Notes under the pieces: generated by a model
Seen by the model: only the letters and a program-made list of their open reading frames with translations
The model's database searches: none
Told to the model about the DNA's origin: nothing
Shown: in pieces, positions 33,371 through 46,100 of the stretch
How positions within the stretch are numbered: the stretch's first letter is position 1
How the letters are laid out: every line of letters starts with the position of its first letter
Assembly (NCBI GenBank): GCA_964247055.1
Contig: OZ176053.1
Coordinates: forward strand, 7,874,001 to 7,938,000
Length of the DNA: 64,000 nt
Direction: 5' to 3'
Source: Paragordius varius
Taxonomy: Eukaryota; Nematomorpha
Translations under genes and position numbers: made by a program

Positions 33371-33888
33371 GATGGGACAGTTTTAGCGGGTATCTGCTTA
33401 CCCAGCAGCAAATATAAAAAAATGCACGACTAAAATTTTTGCCTTTTAACAGGGAATACTTGGAATCCTCATTGAATTTTGGTTTCATACCTTGAGCTAA
33501 AAATAGAAAAATCATTTTTGTGGACTTATTTTTTTTGAAAAAAATGGCATTTTAAGGGAGCGACTAAAAAGAGGGCTTAAATTAAAAAGGCGAGCCGACT
33601 ATTTTCGGCTCAATTGAAAAAAACTAAAAAAAATTGCATATAAAATCAAATGGTCCAACATTTTTTCCGGAAAATTGTCTCAAAGACACGATTTTCGTGG
33701 ACTTCTGTTTTCAAAAGAAACCGTTTTTTCACTGGATGGGCCCGAACCGGCTGTCTAAAATAAAAAAAGGGCGAAGCTACATTCATTAATGATTATATTT
33801 TTTCGACATTTGGATTCGAATGCGTCTACCGGGTTTTCCGGAAACAAATCACAAAGCCAGCATTTATTATTTTTATAAATATATAGAT
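33371..33888. repeat. GC-richer dispersed repeat, copy 2
   Basis: This is the tandem partner of 32460-33118, about 80-85% alike by eye with many small indels, and it has the same terminal ATAAATATATAGAT phrase. The 250 bp between the copies (33119-33370) have similar composition and may be an internal part of the unit that copy 1 lacks. Confidence 0.7.
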
Positions 33889-34227
33889 TTCATGATTATG
33901 AACTAAATAACCTTATTATACATTTTTAAATTATTCAATACGACTTTAGGATTATGATTCATGTTTAGGGCTTAACACATAAAATTTGACGGTATTGTCA
34001 TAATGATAAGTAGTGTGATAAAAATTCTCCGCTATAATACTTATTTGCACGGTGCTATTAATAGCATATTTAAATTATTTTAAATGCGTTTTAGTATAAA
34101 ATAGAGAAAAAATAATCATAATGCAAAAATAATTTAAATAACCTGCACTTTATTAATTCAACATGCTGTATTTGGCGGTAAACCCAACATCTTAAGGTTG
34201 ACGCTTGAAAAATTGCAAAATACTTTA

Positions 34228-36699
34228 ATGTCTTCTGGCCCGACTGTAAGATATCTTGTATCTTTTGCATATAATGGGTTGCCTTTTAAGTATGTATATT
34301 TTTTATCATAGGGGTCTACAGCAACAATTGGTTGATGGAGTGGATATATGCAGAACCGTATATGGTGTTTTTAAAGTATTTTTATATATATTCAAGAGTG
34401 CATTAATTTGTATTAGTCCCAATTCTTTCTTGAATTTAAGAGTAGTCGGTAGGACAGATGTAGGTGTCCATGCCTTGAATTCTGCTCTTAATTGTAATCT
34501 AAATCATCCTCAAAGTAATAAGTTGTATACGACTCAATATTTGAAGAAAAAATTAAATAACATCTTTATGGCAGCTAATGAGTTTATTCGGTAAATTCAT
34601 TTTAAAAATAGAGTAAATAATGTTCAAATAGTTCCCTTAACATTTAATTGTCGCAACCATTGTGTATCCAAAACTTATCTCTACAGAATTGCTACACCTA
34701 AAAGTTTTTTAGATATATAATGTAGATTCTGATAACATATTTAGAAATTCTGTGAACACACCTTTATGGCAATACAAGAATATTTACTATATACCGTAAA
34801 GAAATTTATTTTTTGGGTTCAGATTCATTCGATTTTTGTAAAACAGTATTTAAAAAGATATTTTTTAAATTAAATTTAAATGGTCTTTACAAAGACTGAT
34901 TGGTTGAAATTAATATGGTTTCTTAAATCCATAGTTTTAAAAAATTTATTATTCAATGGTAAGTCTAATCAATAGTAAAAACGACCTTATATATTTGATT
35001 AGGTTCTACCGGTACACACTTGGTCGCTCATAACTTATTATTTAATTTTATTATTGAAAAATTTATTTATGTATTTAGATATACCGACGTCAACATTAAA
35101 ACAATGGAGCAAGCCATTTCACTATTTAAGGGAACTCATGATTTTGAAGCATTTAGAAGCTTTGGTGCATCTAATGATGAAAGAGAAATCAGAACAAAAC
35201 GAAACATTCAGAAAGCAAATGTTAAAGAAATTAAACCAATAGTTGTGGAAGATGGATCCAATTATTTGAATGATATCATGCGTTTTGATCAATACAAATA
35301 CTATGAAATTGAATTTGCCAGCCGTGGTTTTTTATATCATCAGGTTTTGTAACACTGACATTTAATTTTTCAAAAACTTTATATGACACGATTTTTTGAA
35401 TGTTATATTTGCTATATAAAACAACTATTTTTTCACTAAAATACGCTTCCATTTTTTTATTTTACTTTTTTATTAATAAAATACGCTAAATTAATTTTTA
35501 CATTTTGATTATACTTTTATTATAGTGATAAAAACATTTGTAATAAACTGAAAAAATGCAGTTATATAAATTATAATTATAATGATGGACTTTATATATA
35601 AAAATCGGTAATATAGTACATGATAAATTTAATTTGACATTTGTCTCAAATTGGCATTTCTCCTGGAAAAACTAAAATATATTTTTACTATATTAATAGT
35701 TAATCTAACTAAATAGTTGAAATGAATTTTTATATTATTAATTGATGAAGATATCATAAATCAGGGGTGTCAAACACGCGGGTCGCATGCGGCTCGTAAA
35801 TTTAAATATCCACAAAAATAATGCCCACAAAATCTTACTAAAATTGATATTTCCCAAACAAATTTTCAGAAAACAAGAAAAAATTGTATTTGTTTGCATT
35901 TTCTAACGCTACAAATCAAATAAAATGCTTAACAATGTTCATATATATATATATATCGAATTCGGCCCACCAACATTTTCAAAAATGAAGCCCACAAAGC
36001 CATTTATGTTGGACACTCCTGATTTAAATGTTCAATTGTAGTGAGAATTTTTATAGGTAAAACAATAGTATGAGGAATCTTAATAAAAAGATGTAAAATT
36101 TCTGTTTAACATAACATAAGTCAACCATTATTCAACTACAAGACCACATACCGAAACTTATATAACTAATTATTCCAATTTTATTTTGTACTAATTACTT
36201 AGGTTCGTAGGATGATTGGAGCATCGATAGCTGCATCTCGTGGAATCATTTCTTTGTCAGACATTGAACAAATGTTACAAAAGCCAAACGAATTCAAATT
36301 TAACCCAAAAATATTAATTGCTCCACCCTATGGTCTTTACTTGGCAAAAGTTGATTTCGAATTAAAAGGTAACGATTATCGTTAAATCATTCAGATGTAA
36401 TTTAATTTATTATATCAAAATAAGAGATCCTTATCTTATAAATTATATTGTTTATCAAAATTTATGGATACTGGTTGATGTACATGTAATATTAATTTTT
36501 TGGAATGACCGATAAAATATATCTAACTTGAGAGATTAGCGTATCTTACATTTGGTTTTTTATTTTACCAATTACATTTTATTATTTCTGGTTGTTAGAT
36601 TTAATGGCATTTGATGAGGAATCGCCATTATATACTCATGAACCAGATGGAACCATATACCAGCTAACAGAGAATCAGCAAACATCTCAAAATTTATAG
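34228..36699 (+). CDS. PUSL1: tRNA pseudouridine synthase-like 1 (TruA family), eight exons
   Basis: It isomerises uridine to pseudouridine in tRNA. Exons are 34228-34289, 34312-34375, 34397-34590, 34612-34703, 34726-34795, 35079-35343, 36203-36368 and 36599-36699. They sum to 1014 nt, an open frame of 337 codons plus stop. The first four introns are only 22, 21, 21 and 22 nt; the last three are 283, 859 and 230 nt. The start MSSGPTVRYLVSFAYNG, the catalytic block GRTDVGVHALNSA with its aspartate, the KTYLYRI block, GTHDFEAF and FLYHQVRRMIGAS match the family in order. Length is close to human PUSL1 (303). An AATAAA lies near 36765. Intron 6 holds a small hAT-type element. The exact frame fit argues for a working gene. 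Confidence 0.93.
35762..36021. mobile_element. Small hAT-type MITE in a PUSL1 intron
   Basis: This is a 260-bp element with inverted ends: CAGGGGTGTCAAACACGCGG at the left and the complement of CAGGAGTGTCCAAC at the right. GC-rich sub-terminal GCGGGTCGCATGCGGC is typical of hAT-derived MITEs. The flanks TCATAAAT and ATTTAAAT are only partly alike, so the target duplication has decayed. It has no coding capacity and lies wholly inside intron 6. Confidence 0.75.
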
Positions 36700-37427
36700 A
36701 TAAATTTTGTGCACATTTTAATTTATATGTATGTTTTCGTTAACAGCACCATGCTTCTTTAATTAATAAAATTTTTCACATGGATTTTATTTTACTCTTG
36801 GTAGATAAAAAATTAATTTTTATTACATATATATAATAAATTTTTATCTATCTCATGATGTTTATTAGTCCTTTATAAATATCATCCAATGGTAAGAGTC
36901 TTACAGAGAAACAATTTTATTTTTATATATGTACGAGTCAATTACTTTATATGAAATAAATTAACTATCATGCTAACATGGCCTTGAAGTGATAAAAAGA
37001 GAGAAAGAGTCATAATATAGGATATATTTTTGATATTGCATTTATTTTTATCATTGGCTAACGATATATCCATTTTTTATTGTTTTGTCGTTTAACAGTT
37101 CCTTGCCTTTATGTAAAGTAATGAACAGACAGTATTTGAGGATTACTTTTTATGTAAATATAGATATTTTTTATTAAATTTAACGCATTTATTTACAAAA
37201 TGATAGCTAGCATTGTTACGAATACTAATAATATCTGCAAACAAATAAAATAAAAATATAAAATTTGAATTGCACATACAATCATGGAAATATTTATATA
37301 TTATCTATCGCCTGATACAAAATAAATATATATATATATATCTCATAGTAAAAATATTTGATAAATGAATCATAAATATTCATATTTAATGTCATGTACA
37401 AAATATAACTTTACAATTCTTATACAT
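36700..37427. other. Intergenic region between convergent PUSL1 and UBIAD1
   Basis: The interval holds the 3' UTRs of both genes. AATAAA-like signals are frequent (for example near 36765) but cannot be ranked by eye. No reading frame or repeat of note was seen, apart from short TA runs near 37325. Confidence 0.5.
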
Positions 37428-38801
37428 TTAAAAAAGGTTGTCAGCAGGTGTCAAATAGCAAGCTAAGGCAAAAAATACGGATGTCTCAAAATTTAATTTT
37501 GCATTCTTGTATGACAAATTTTTGAATTGCAAGCTATTTTCATAATAGGTTTGACACGTACTGTTAGAAAGATATATATCTTTGTCAACACTAAATGGAT
37601 TATTTTCTGATTTATTACTAATGCTATAATTATTATAATTAATTTCCTTTTCCGAGGCTTTATCGGTCTTTTTGTAATTTATCACTGGATTTTTGTGCAA
37701 ACGATGTTTACAGAACAATATAAACATATTACCATAATTTCGCAATCGAAAAATTATATCGCTTGTTAAATTAAGTTTATAATTGGGAGAATTTTCTATG
37801 TCCTGTTTAAATTTCAGTGCTAGTTTAAAAGCCTTGGCACAAGTTAAAAACGGTAGAAGAAACCAAAAACCCTTCATAATTGCAAAGGTTAAGTATATGA
37901 AATATGGCAGAAATAATAAAATCCAATAGAACACAATTGAAGACACTGGGCCGATAATGTGTGCGAATGTTAAAACCAAAATATTATCTAACTTAATATT
38001 TTGTGAATTCTTTGTAATTTGGTCACCTTGATTGATCTTACCTTTTCCATTCATATGATTGTACGAATTTGGTTTATTATTGATGAATTCAGTATCCTTT
38101 GTGGGGCATAAAAATGCATCGAAAGTATTGTTACTATGTAAAACACATTCAGTATTGAAAAATAGAGGTAGGGAATACAATATTATGGCATATGAGGTGT
38201 GATCCCATGATATTTTACCCGTTTGTGCCAAAAAACTGAATAAAACACACACAGGCCCAAAAATGAGCATTGCAACTAAATCTCCCAATCCAGCAAAATA
38301 TTTTAATCCGATACCACCGCCTGTGTATAAAAATGAGCCTGACATACCACCAAAGTACACTAACGCCAATAATTCCAAAGGGGATGGAGATATTATGGAA
38401 AGCAATAAAAGGCAAATAAATGCAAAGATGTAAAGTGCACCTGCTAAATTGACGACTTCGGATGGACTTAATATTTTGTCAATAAGTATTCTATCCCTTG
38501 CGTTGACGCCTTTAAACGTATCCACACCAGTGTAATAATCATAATATGAATTCACCAAATTACCTGCCCCATGTATTGAGAGTGATATAATGAGCGTTAA
38601 AAGAAGAACTAGGGGATCAAAAAATGTTCGGCATTCGTTGTCAGCTTCCCCACAACTATCCTGAGTTTGAATATATTCTCCATATTTCAAAGCCAGAATT
38701 GCTCCCAAAATAATAGGTGCTGCGGATGCACTAAATGTCCATGGTCGTAATGCAAATAAATAATTTAGGTAGTGCTGAATCGCTGCTTTAAAATTTATCA
38801 T
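37428..38801 (-). CDS. UBIAD1: UbiA prenyltransferase domain-containing protein 1
   Basis: This polytopic membrane prenyltransferase makes menaquinone-4 (and perhaps CoQ) in animals. One uninterrupted frame of 457 codons starts at 38801. FALRPWTFSASAAPIILG near residue 16, the first polyprenyl-diphosphate motif in NLVNSYYDYYTGVD (81-94), the DRILIDKILSPSEVV block (103-117), YFGGMSGSFLYTGG (149-162), LHSNNT (221-226) and the C-terminal LTPADNLF match human UBIAD1 (338 residues) in order. There are two hydrophilic inserts, about residues 227-270 and 340-427. The first lies where the second Asp-rich motif (DxxxD) should be. After it NIKLDN aligns with that site, so one acidic residue may be replaced by Asn. 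It has no intron, unlike its neighbours, and is convergent with PUSL1. Confidence 0.9.
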   Translation of the reverse strand: MINFKAAIQHYLNYLFALRPWTFSASAAPIILGAILALKYGEYIQTQDSCGEADNECRTFFDPLVLLLTLIISLSIHGAGNLVNSYYDYYTGVDTFKGVNARDRILIDKILSPSEVVNLAGALYIFAFICLLLLSIISPSPLELLALVYFGGMSGSFLYTGGGIGLKYFAGLGDLVAMLIFGPVCVLFSFLAQTGKISWDHTSYAIILYSLPLFFNTECVLHSNNTFDAFLCPTKDTEFINNKPNSYNHMNGKGKINQGDQITKNSQNIKLDNILVLTFAHIIGPVSSIVFYWILLFLPYFIYLTFAIMKGFWFLLPFLTCAKAFKLALKFKQDIENSPNYKLNLTSDIIFRLRNYGNMFILFCKHRLHKNPVINYKKTDKASEKEINYNNYSISNKSENNPFSVDKDIYLSNSTCQTYYENSLQFKNLSYKNAKLNFETSVFFALACYLTPADNLF

Positions 38802-39046
38802 CCAAAGGTGAAAATTTAAAACTAAAAAATACTACAACCATCTGGAGTTTCAAAAACATTTCCATATGAGAAATAGTAGTAAAAAAATAGATTTTATTCT
38901 ATTGTAAAAATCTCAACACTATTAAAGTATTTGTGATTTTGTTATCAAAACACGCACGTTATATGAAACATGTACATAAAAGTATTGTTATTTTAGTTTT
39001 GGAGATTTCCAGTTATGAAACAGGTGATTACCTTAGTTTTATAAGC
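38802..39046. other. Upstream region of UBIAD1
   Basis: This is 245 bp of AT-rich sequence between the UBIAD1 start codon and the hAT copy E duplication. The promoter is presumably here. No specific element is recognisable. Confidence 0.35.
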
Positions 39047-39054
39047 ATTTAAGG

Positions 39055-41492
39055 CAGTGATACTCAAACCGCGGCCCGCGGGCCCCATGCGGCCCTAAGA
39101 GTGCTTTAAAATTGCCCTATGACCATATTGATACTTAAATTATTTTTTTTATGGATGAATTTTTAAAATACACATACTCGGCTTATTTTAATATTAATTT
39201 ATTTTATTTAGTTTTAATTTTGGTAAATATTTTTTTACCATTTTGAAATGTGGAAAAATCTCCCTACATCAAAAAGATTTTATAAATTTGGCACATGTTG
39301 TTTCTGTTTCTGTATTCTATATTCTTTTCTATTTTGAATTTTATTGCATTTTTGTATTTAAGCAAGCCTTTTACTCAAACTTGCTACGTATTTTCATTGC
39401 TATCCTGCATTATATTTATAACTCATTCCCATAAATATTTCAAATCAACATCATTTAATTTCGACCTGTTTTTTTTATAGCATAATACAATTTATACTCC
39501 TATATTTTTGAAAAAATACATAATATATAAACATATCAAGGGATGACAGCTAATGCTAAAAAACGTAAATTATGCGATAAAAATCATTCCTTTAAAAAGA
39601 ATGGGAAGAAAAATCCTTTGTCGTTTTAAATAAAAATGTTGTTACCTGCATATGTAAGGAAAACATAAGAAATACAATATTGAAACATTATACAATACAT
39701 CATTCTCATAAATTACCAGAAAATCATGAAGAAAGAAACGAAAATATAAAAAGATTAAGTACCAGAAATGAAAATCTATTGTGTCCATAGCTTTCTACCA
39801 CAAAAAAGCTGTAACATTAGCTTCGTATGAAATTTATACTTAGGAAAAAATATGGACCCGTTACTGATTCCCAAGTTTTACTTTTTTATTTAGTAAATTC
39901 CATGATAAAGATTAAATCATGAGGCAAATTAAAATAACTTCAACTTTATGATTCAACAATCGACGCATTGAAGATATGTCTTACATTATTGGCTCTGAAA
40001 AACTGCAAAGATAGTATTGCTATTGATTCTAGCACTGATATTAGTTCAACACCATTTTTCAACGACAATATAATCAACGAGGAATATTTAAAATTTTTAC
40101 CAATGAAGAATACCAGGAAAGGAAGTGAGTTTCTTGAAATAATTAGCACTTTTTTCCCATAATAATAATATATCTATAAAAAATTGGTTTCGATCTGCAC
40201 AGATAGCTGTCCCTCTATGATTGGAATAAACAGAGAATTTATTCCTCTTTTAAAAAAACAATTATAAATTGCAAAATATTTTATCCTTTTACTGCTTTAT
40301 TCATCAGCAAATCTTGGTTGCGCATTTAAAAGATGAATCACTCAATTCAGTAATTAAAACGGTTGTGTATATAGTTAACCACATCCGTGGCAGAGAATTC
40401 AACCGCCGTAAATTTAAAAACCTTCTGAACGATTTCCGTAGTGAGTTTGATCATATTCTTTTGTACACCGCTGTGAGATGCCTAAGCCTTAGCAAAGTAT
40501 TAAATAGATTTTTTGTTTTAAGACACAAAAGTCTATTATTTATAAAAGAAAACAGAAAATTTGACTAGGAAATTAATAGTGACAAATGGTGGGTTTTGCC
40601 TACCTTTGCGACATTAGTTATAAAATAAGTATTTTTAATACACGTTTTCAAGGGAGCAAAATAATAACCCAATTTGCTAATCAAATATTTGCTTTTGAAG
40701 AAAAATTAATAATATAGAAACAAGATTTTAATAAAACACTTCTATATTTTCCAATATTTATAACGATTCAAATATGGAATTTACGCGGGGATTTATTTAA
40801 TAATAAACAATCATTTACCATTTTTATCTAATAAAATGAAATTCAGATTTCAAGAATAAAGAAATATTAAAAATTGCTTAAAAATTGTTGAAAATCCATG
40901 GCATATAGATATATCCAATTTAAGCAACTTGAGCATTTCCGTTTTGATCAGGCACATATCATTGAAGAATTCGTAGATTTAAAAAATGATTCCAATTTGG
41001 AGGCTTTATTTAAGGAGGTCGTGTCAAAGAAAGATATGTAGAGTATTGGCAAGATATGCCAAATAAATATGAGAATATAAAAAGGTGCTGAAGTAATCCT
41101 AACTGTTTTTCCCTCAACTTACATGTGTGAGAAGGGATATTTAAAAATGAAATATGGCAAGAATACATACAGCAATCGCTTAACCGATGATCAAATGGAC
41201 GACGGATTAAGATTGGCTTGTCATCAGGTGAAACCAAATTTGTCAAAAATTATTGGTTTATATCAAAATAAATGTTGTTATCAAATTACCTTAATTTTGT
41301 AAACTAAATTGTGTAAAACCAGTTTTTAGCTGGATTTACATGCGATCCGCGAAAATTCATTGTGCTGATTTAGAGTATAAATATATGCATATGTGTAAAA
41401 TAGCTATGGAATATTTGCCATTATCAGATTCATGGCCCTTGAAAAAAATATATATTATTTGGCCCGTCAAATTTTTTCGGTGAGTACCACTG
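39055..41492 (+). mobile_element. hAT transposon copy E (longest), degenerate
   Basis: The perfect 8-bp duplication ATTTAAGG flanks it (39047-39054 and 41493-41500). The ends match copies C and D in inverse orientation: CAGTGATACTCAAACC at the left, complement of CAGTGGTACTCACC at the right. Transposase pieces on the plus strand are an N-terminal BED-like start at about 39543 (AKKRKLCDKNHSF), a middle stretch at 39968-40162, a conserved block at 40269-40568 (IVNHIRGREFNRRKFKNL, VLNRFFVLRHKSL) and a C-terminal block at about 41090-41270 (FPSTYMCEKGYLKMKYGKN, LTDDQMDDGLRLA). Several stops separate them. At 2438 bp it is the fullest of the three copies, but it is inactive. Confidence 0.92.
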
Positions 41493-42102
41493 ATTTAAGG
41501 GAATATATATATCCCAAAGTTATAAGGAAAGATATTACAATATTTTTTAAGATCTTATTTGAGTGGCCCTGTCAAAATGGAGAAGTTTTTTTCTTGGCTA
41601 AATTTTGACATCAATCAGAATAATTAGTTATTTTGCTACACTAATTTTTTAGCAAAATTTCGGTCAAATGAGAATTAATATATTTAAAGCCGAAAACATT
41701 ATAAGACCACTTTAAGATGTTACAATAACACTATTTTTCTAATACTCGATGATAAGGAACATATCTCAGATTCTTGATTTAAACTTGTTTGTTATCCTTT
41801 TACAATGTGTTTTTAATGAAGATATTTAGAATAGTCAAATATTTCTAAAAGATCTGAAACTCTGCGAATTAGTATGACATATATAGCTTTTTTATAATTT
41901 TTGGTATTCTGTTGGAAAATTCTTCCATTTTCTGATCTGAACTAATTACCTTAAAAGTGGTAATAATTTTCTTATATAACTCGTGAGGCCCAAAACCAAA
42001 ATCAGTAAGATAATCCTTATACATTATTCTATAAGAATATGCATGCATCATCAATATTTTTTATACACCCCGATTTTGTGCACAGTGTATACCAAATGCC
42101 AA

Positions 42103-42420
42103 AATCGAAATAATTAATTATTTTAAATACTTAGGCGATGTCATGCATTCTGATTGAATAAACTATGCAATTCAGAATAGATTACAACAGTCATGGGTAC
42201 ATTATCAACTAAAAGTACCGTTTAAACGCATATCAGCAGGAAACAAAAGTCTGATATACAAAGCCGTTGCTTTTTTATGGCAGCAAGACTTGGGTTATGA
42301 CTGTTTCTGATAAACAACTGATGGATATAGAAATTGAATGTTAATTATTCAACACCAACACCTTTAATTTCCCACACCAACTCTATGAACGCTAAAATTT
42401 ATTCGGACAAGATTTTAACA
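42103..42420 (+). mobile_element. LINE 3' fragment, degenerate
   Basis: The plus strand reads YFKYLGDVMHSD, then NRLQQSWVHYQ, KSLIYKAVA and, in another frame, YGSKTWVMTVSDKQLMDI. These are the region after the reverse transcriptase in RTE-like elements (compare CKYLGAMLSADG and MMYNSQTWGVKKSEER in LINE C). Stops and a frame change show it is dead. The neighbouring 41500-42100 and 42420-43112 hold nothing I can name. Confidence 0.7.
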
Positions 42421-43112
42421 TAAAAAAAAGCCACCCAGTTCGACTACATTAAACCGGAATAATGGATTTAACATTTTTTATACTCCTACAGGTAAGAATT
42501 GTAGAGGTAGACTAACTTTAAGCTGTGAAACACAATAAACAATGACCTAAATGTTGCCAATATTGATGGTAACCTGTTATGGCAAACACATAGCTTATGG
42601 ATACAATGGCTAGCCTTTCCATAAAAAATTACATCTCAAAAATTATATCCCTTATATTAATGTAAATTATTTACTGCCTTTCGTGAGATTTGGTTAGCTC
42701 TTATAACATAAATTATTTGGTTAGCAAAACTTATATTTTTAAAAATAATTTCGTTCAGCAAGGATCGTTTCCAAATAAAGCATTTAAAATCTTATGTTAG
42801 AGCCTATTCCTTTTTTTGTACTTAAACGAAAAAATAGGACCATATAAAAAATTCGATGTCTATCTAGGCTAATTGCAATTTTAAATGTCCGTTGGACCTC
42901 GTTGGTTTCTAATATATTTTAAAACAAATATAATGATTATTATTTATTATGAGGATATACACAAACATCATCTATAATAATCGCGAATTGTATGTATTGG
43001 TATCAATTAATATTTTTTATTGGTTTAAACACATAAATATCTATATAGTGAGTGTATCTATCCATCAACAATAAAAAATCAATGTAATACAATACAGCAA
43101 ATCATTAAACAT

Positions 43113-46100
43113 TTAATGTCTACGCACACTTTGCGCAGTAGTTGAATCAGAATTACCATAATAATTATTATTGTTGGCGTTATAGTTATCGTAAGGGGCA
43201 TTGGAAGGTTGATTGCTTCCACCTGTCCCTGAACGCATTTCATTAGATATATCAGATCGGTCCAAAGAACGTTCACCACCTCTTCGACGGCTACGACTCC
43301 GAACACGGCTATTGTTGGCTGAGCTTTTGTTACCTAATCCTAACACCAACAAAGATTATGGCTTATTGTTCAATTTTAATATCATTTAAGCATAAGCGTA
43401 TCATATAAACAGCCACAAAAAATAACCTGATGAAATATATATCTTCTGATAGGGAAATGTATCAGAATTATCATGGTGCTTTAGGTTTTGGCCACTGATA
43501 TAAGAAAGAAATTATTTGCACTTTTGGTAGCTGCTCCATATCAGCTCACACTTTTTTAAATAATTTTTTGGTGAGGCTTTATTAAAAATATCACTAAAAT
43601 TTATTAGAAACTACATATAAAAAGTATATATTTTTAAATGTGGGCTCCGAAAGTCTTAAATTTTTTCTCTCTCCTAAAATGGGCTAGATTTCTAACAATA
43701 AACGCAATAATGTCAAGATTGCGATACAAAAATATATGCTAAGTTTGATATCAGATAAAAATATTTTTAAATGCATACTTTTTTCAAAAATTTAATTTTC
43801 ATGTTGAAGCGTACTTCATACTTTTTTTAAGCATGATGGAAAGGGTATATTATAACGCTTTAAGATCTTATAAAAATATACAATTTGACTTGGCTGAACA
43901 TTTCAATCATCTGTGAATTTTGATTAAATATTAGTTTGTGTTCAAATTTATGTTACATATAAATTGTGTTTTATTTTTACAAAATTTTGAAACAAACCTT
44001 TCAATTAATATTCTCAAGCAATAGCATCATTCAATTATAAAGTAAAAATGTTTAGTAATATTTAAAGCGTTTTTACCGTTCCCTCATGCCTTAAAATAGT
44101 GTGAAGTATGATTCAAGAAAATTTTGCTAGAGGTCATATTTTTTTAAAAAATGTGCATTTTTTAAAAATATTAAGTTGATATCAAAATTTAGCATATATT
44201 TTATATTTATATAGCGTTTAAGGTTAGTTAAAAACTAGCCCAATTTTAAAGGCGAAAAAATTTGGGACTTTTGGAAAGTTAAAAATAATTTGTTTTATGC
44301 TTTTTGTATGTAGGGTATGATGTATTTTAGTGATATTGTTTGGAATGAATTATTTAAATTTCACCAAAAAATTTCAATAACAAAATGTTCGCAAATTTTG
44401 CCATTTTTTGATATGGAACGATACCACAAGGATAAATAACTTTCTTACAATGACCAAAACCAAAAGCACCACAATATCCTGATACATTCATTGCCCTATC
44501 AATATATATATATTTCATTAGGAAATTTTTTATACCTCCAGATTTTGGAGGTTTATATGAACAGCATCTACATATTTTACTCTGTGGATAATATAGCATA
44601 ACACACAACATACAAATATAGATTTGACTTATGACACGATGCGCAGTAAAAATATTAATAAATCATATATACAGTCATGTATGTTTAGAAATGTCAGATA
44701 TACGTTTTTAATTGATTTTACTTTGTTTTTAATTGTTTACAATAAATAAGCTATCATTATTTTAATGCTTAAAAATGCGCATGTTGAAAGTTGACATATC
44801 AAACATTAAAACAATTAAAAACAAATTATAATCATTTAAAAACAAATTTCTGTCAATTCTACATATACATGACTGTAATTCGATAGCTAAAAGCTTCAGT
44901 ATAATGAATATTGAAATATATGCGGTTAAAATACTAAAAAAGTTATTTTAATTTTTCTGTTATAAAGCCAAAATCCGAAAATCGCATTTTTATCGCACTA
45001 CGGAAAAGGTGTTTATAATATATTATATATTGGATGTTTTGTAAAAATTATAGGCAGTTTCCACTTTTATGCAAATTATAGGAATATTTTCTCTTTTAGA
45101 TAGTGTTTAAATTTTTTAAAGGCAATATAAAGAATAATATATAGAAAGTTAATATATGATTGTTTAAATAAAAATTAAAATCTTTTACCGCATATTAACA
45201 TGTTTTTCTGACTCAAATTTGACGCAGTTAATTTTTAACTTTATATTATTGTAAATTTTTCTAGGACCCTCCGAAAAAAATGTATAATCTTTATTGATAT
45301 AATTTTGCTTTTATGCTATATTTAAACAAGTAATTTAGTAAACACATATTAATCTAATTATATTTAATTTTATTTGACCTAATGTGCGATAAAAATAAAT
45401 ATTTTGATTTTTTAATAAAAGAAAAATTAAAATAACTTTATTTCTAGTATTTTAATCGCACAAATTATTTAGATATTCATTATCCTGAAGCTTTTAGCTA
45501 TCAAACTATATATGATTGAACCTTTATTCTTAGATCCCCATTTTTAACGCACAGTGTAATACAACTTTATGGAAAAAATTAATTAAAAAGGAGTTTCTTT
45601 TCGGCCAATCACTCCAATAAATTAATTATGACGGTAAACAATGTAATGGTTGATGAAATAAATACAATAAATAAGTAGCTAAAATGACAATTAGTATTTT
45701 ATGCTTAAAGTGTCATTAAATATGTTTACCATACTATAGAAAAATATATCAATGATACCATTAATTGTTGTATCTAGTCTTGCAAATTGGAAATTAAAAA
45801 AATGGCATTTTACTTTATAATTCAAGCATATAAATTGTTTCTATTAAAATATGGTCAATAAACTAAAGGATTTCGTCTGTAATTCCGAATAAAATGGATT
45901 TGATTAACGTATATATTTTGATTATTATAACGAATAAAATATTAATTTTAATTTCGATCATCATGGCATGATCTTGATCATAGTGGAAGAGATTGAAAAG
46001 CCCCTTAATTATATATATACTAGTTTATCTCCAGTATTTTTAATCCGTTTATTGTTTTTACTCATTTTCCAAATTAGTACCTCATTTTGCCACTGTGATC

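Noticed and set aside
41869-42054. 61-codon open stretch on the minus strand (contains DYLTDFGFGPHELYKKI)
   Set aside because: It has no recognised family and lies beside a dead LINE fragment; chance or transposon origin is as likely as a gene.
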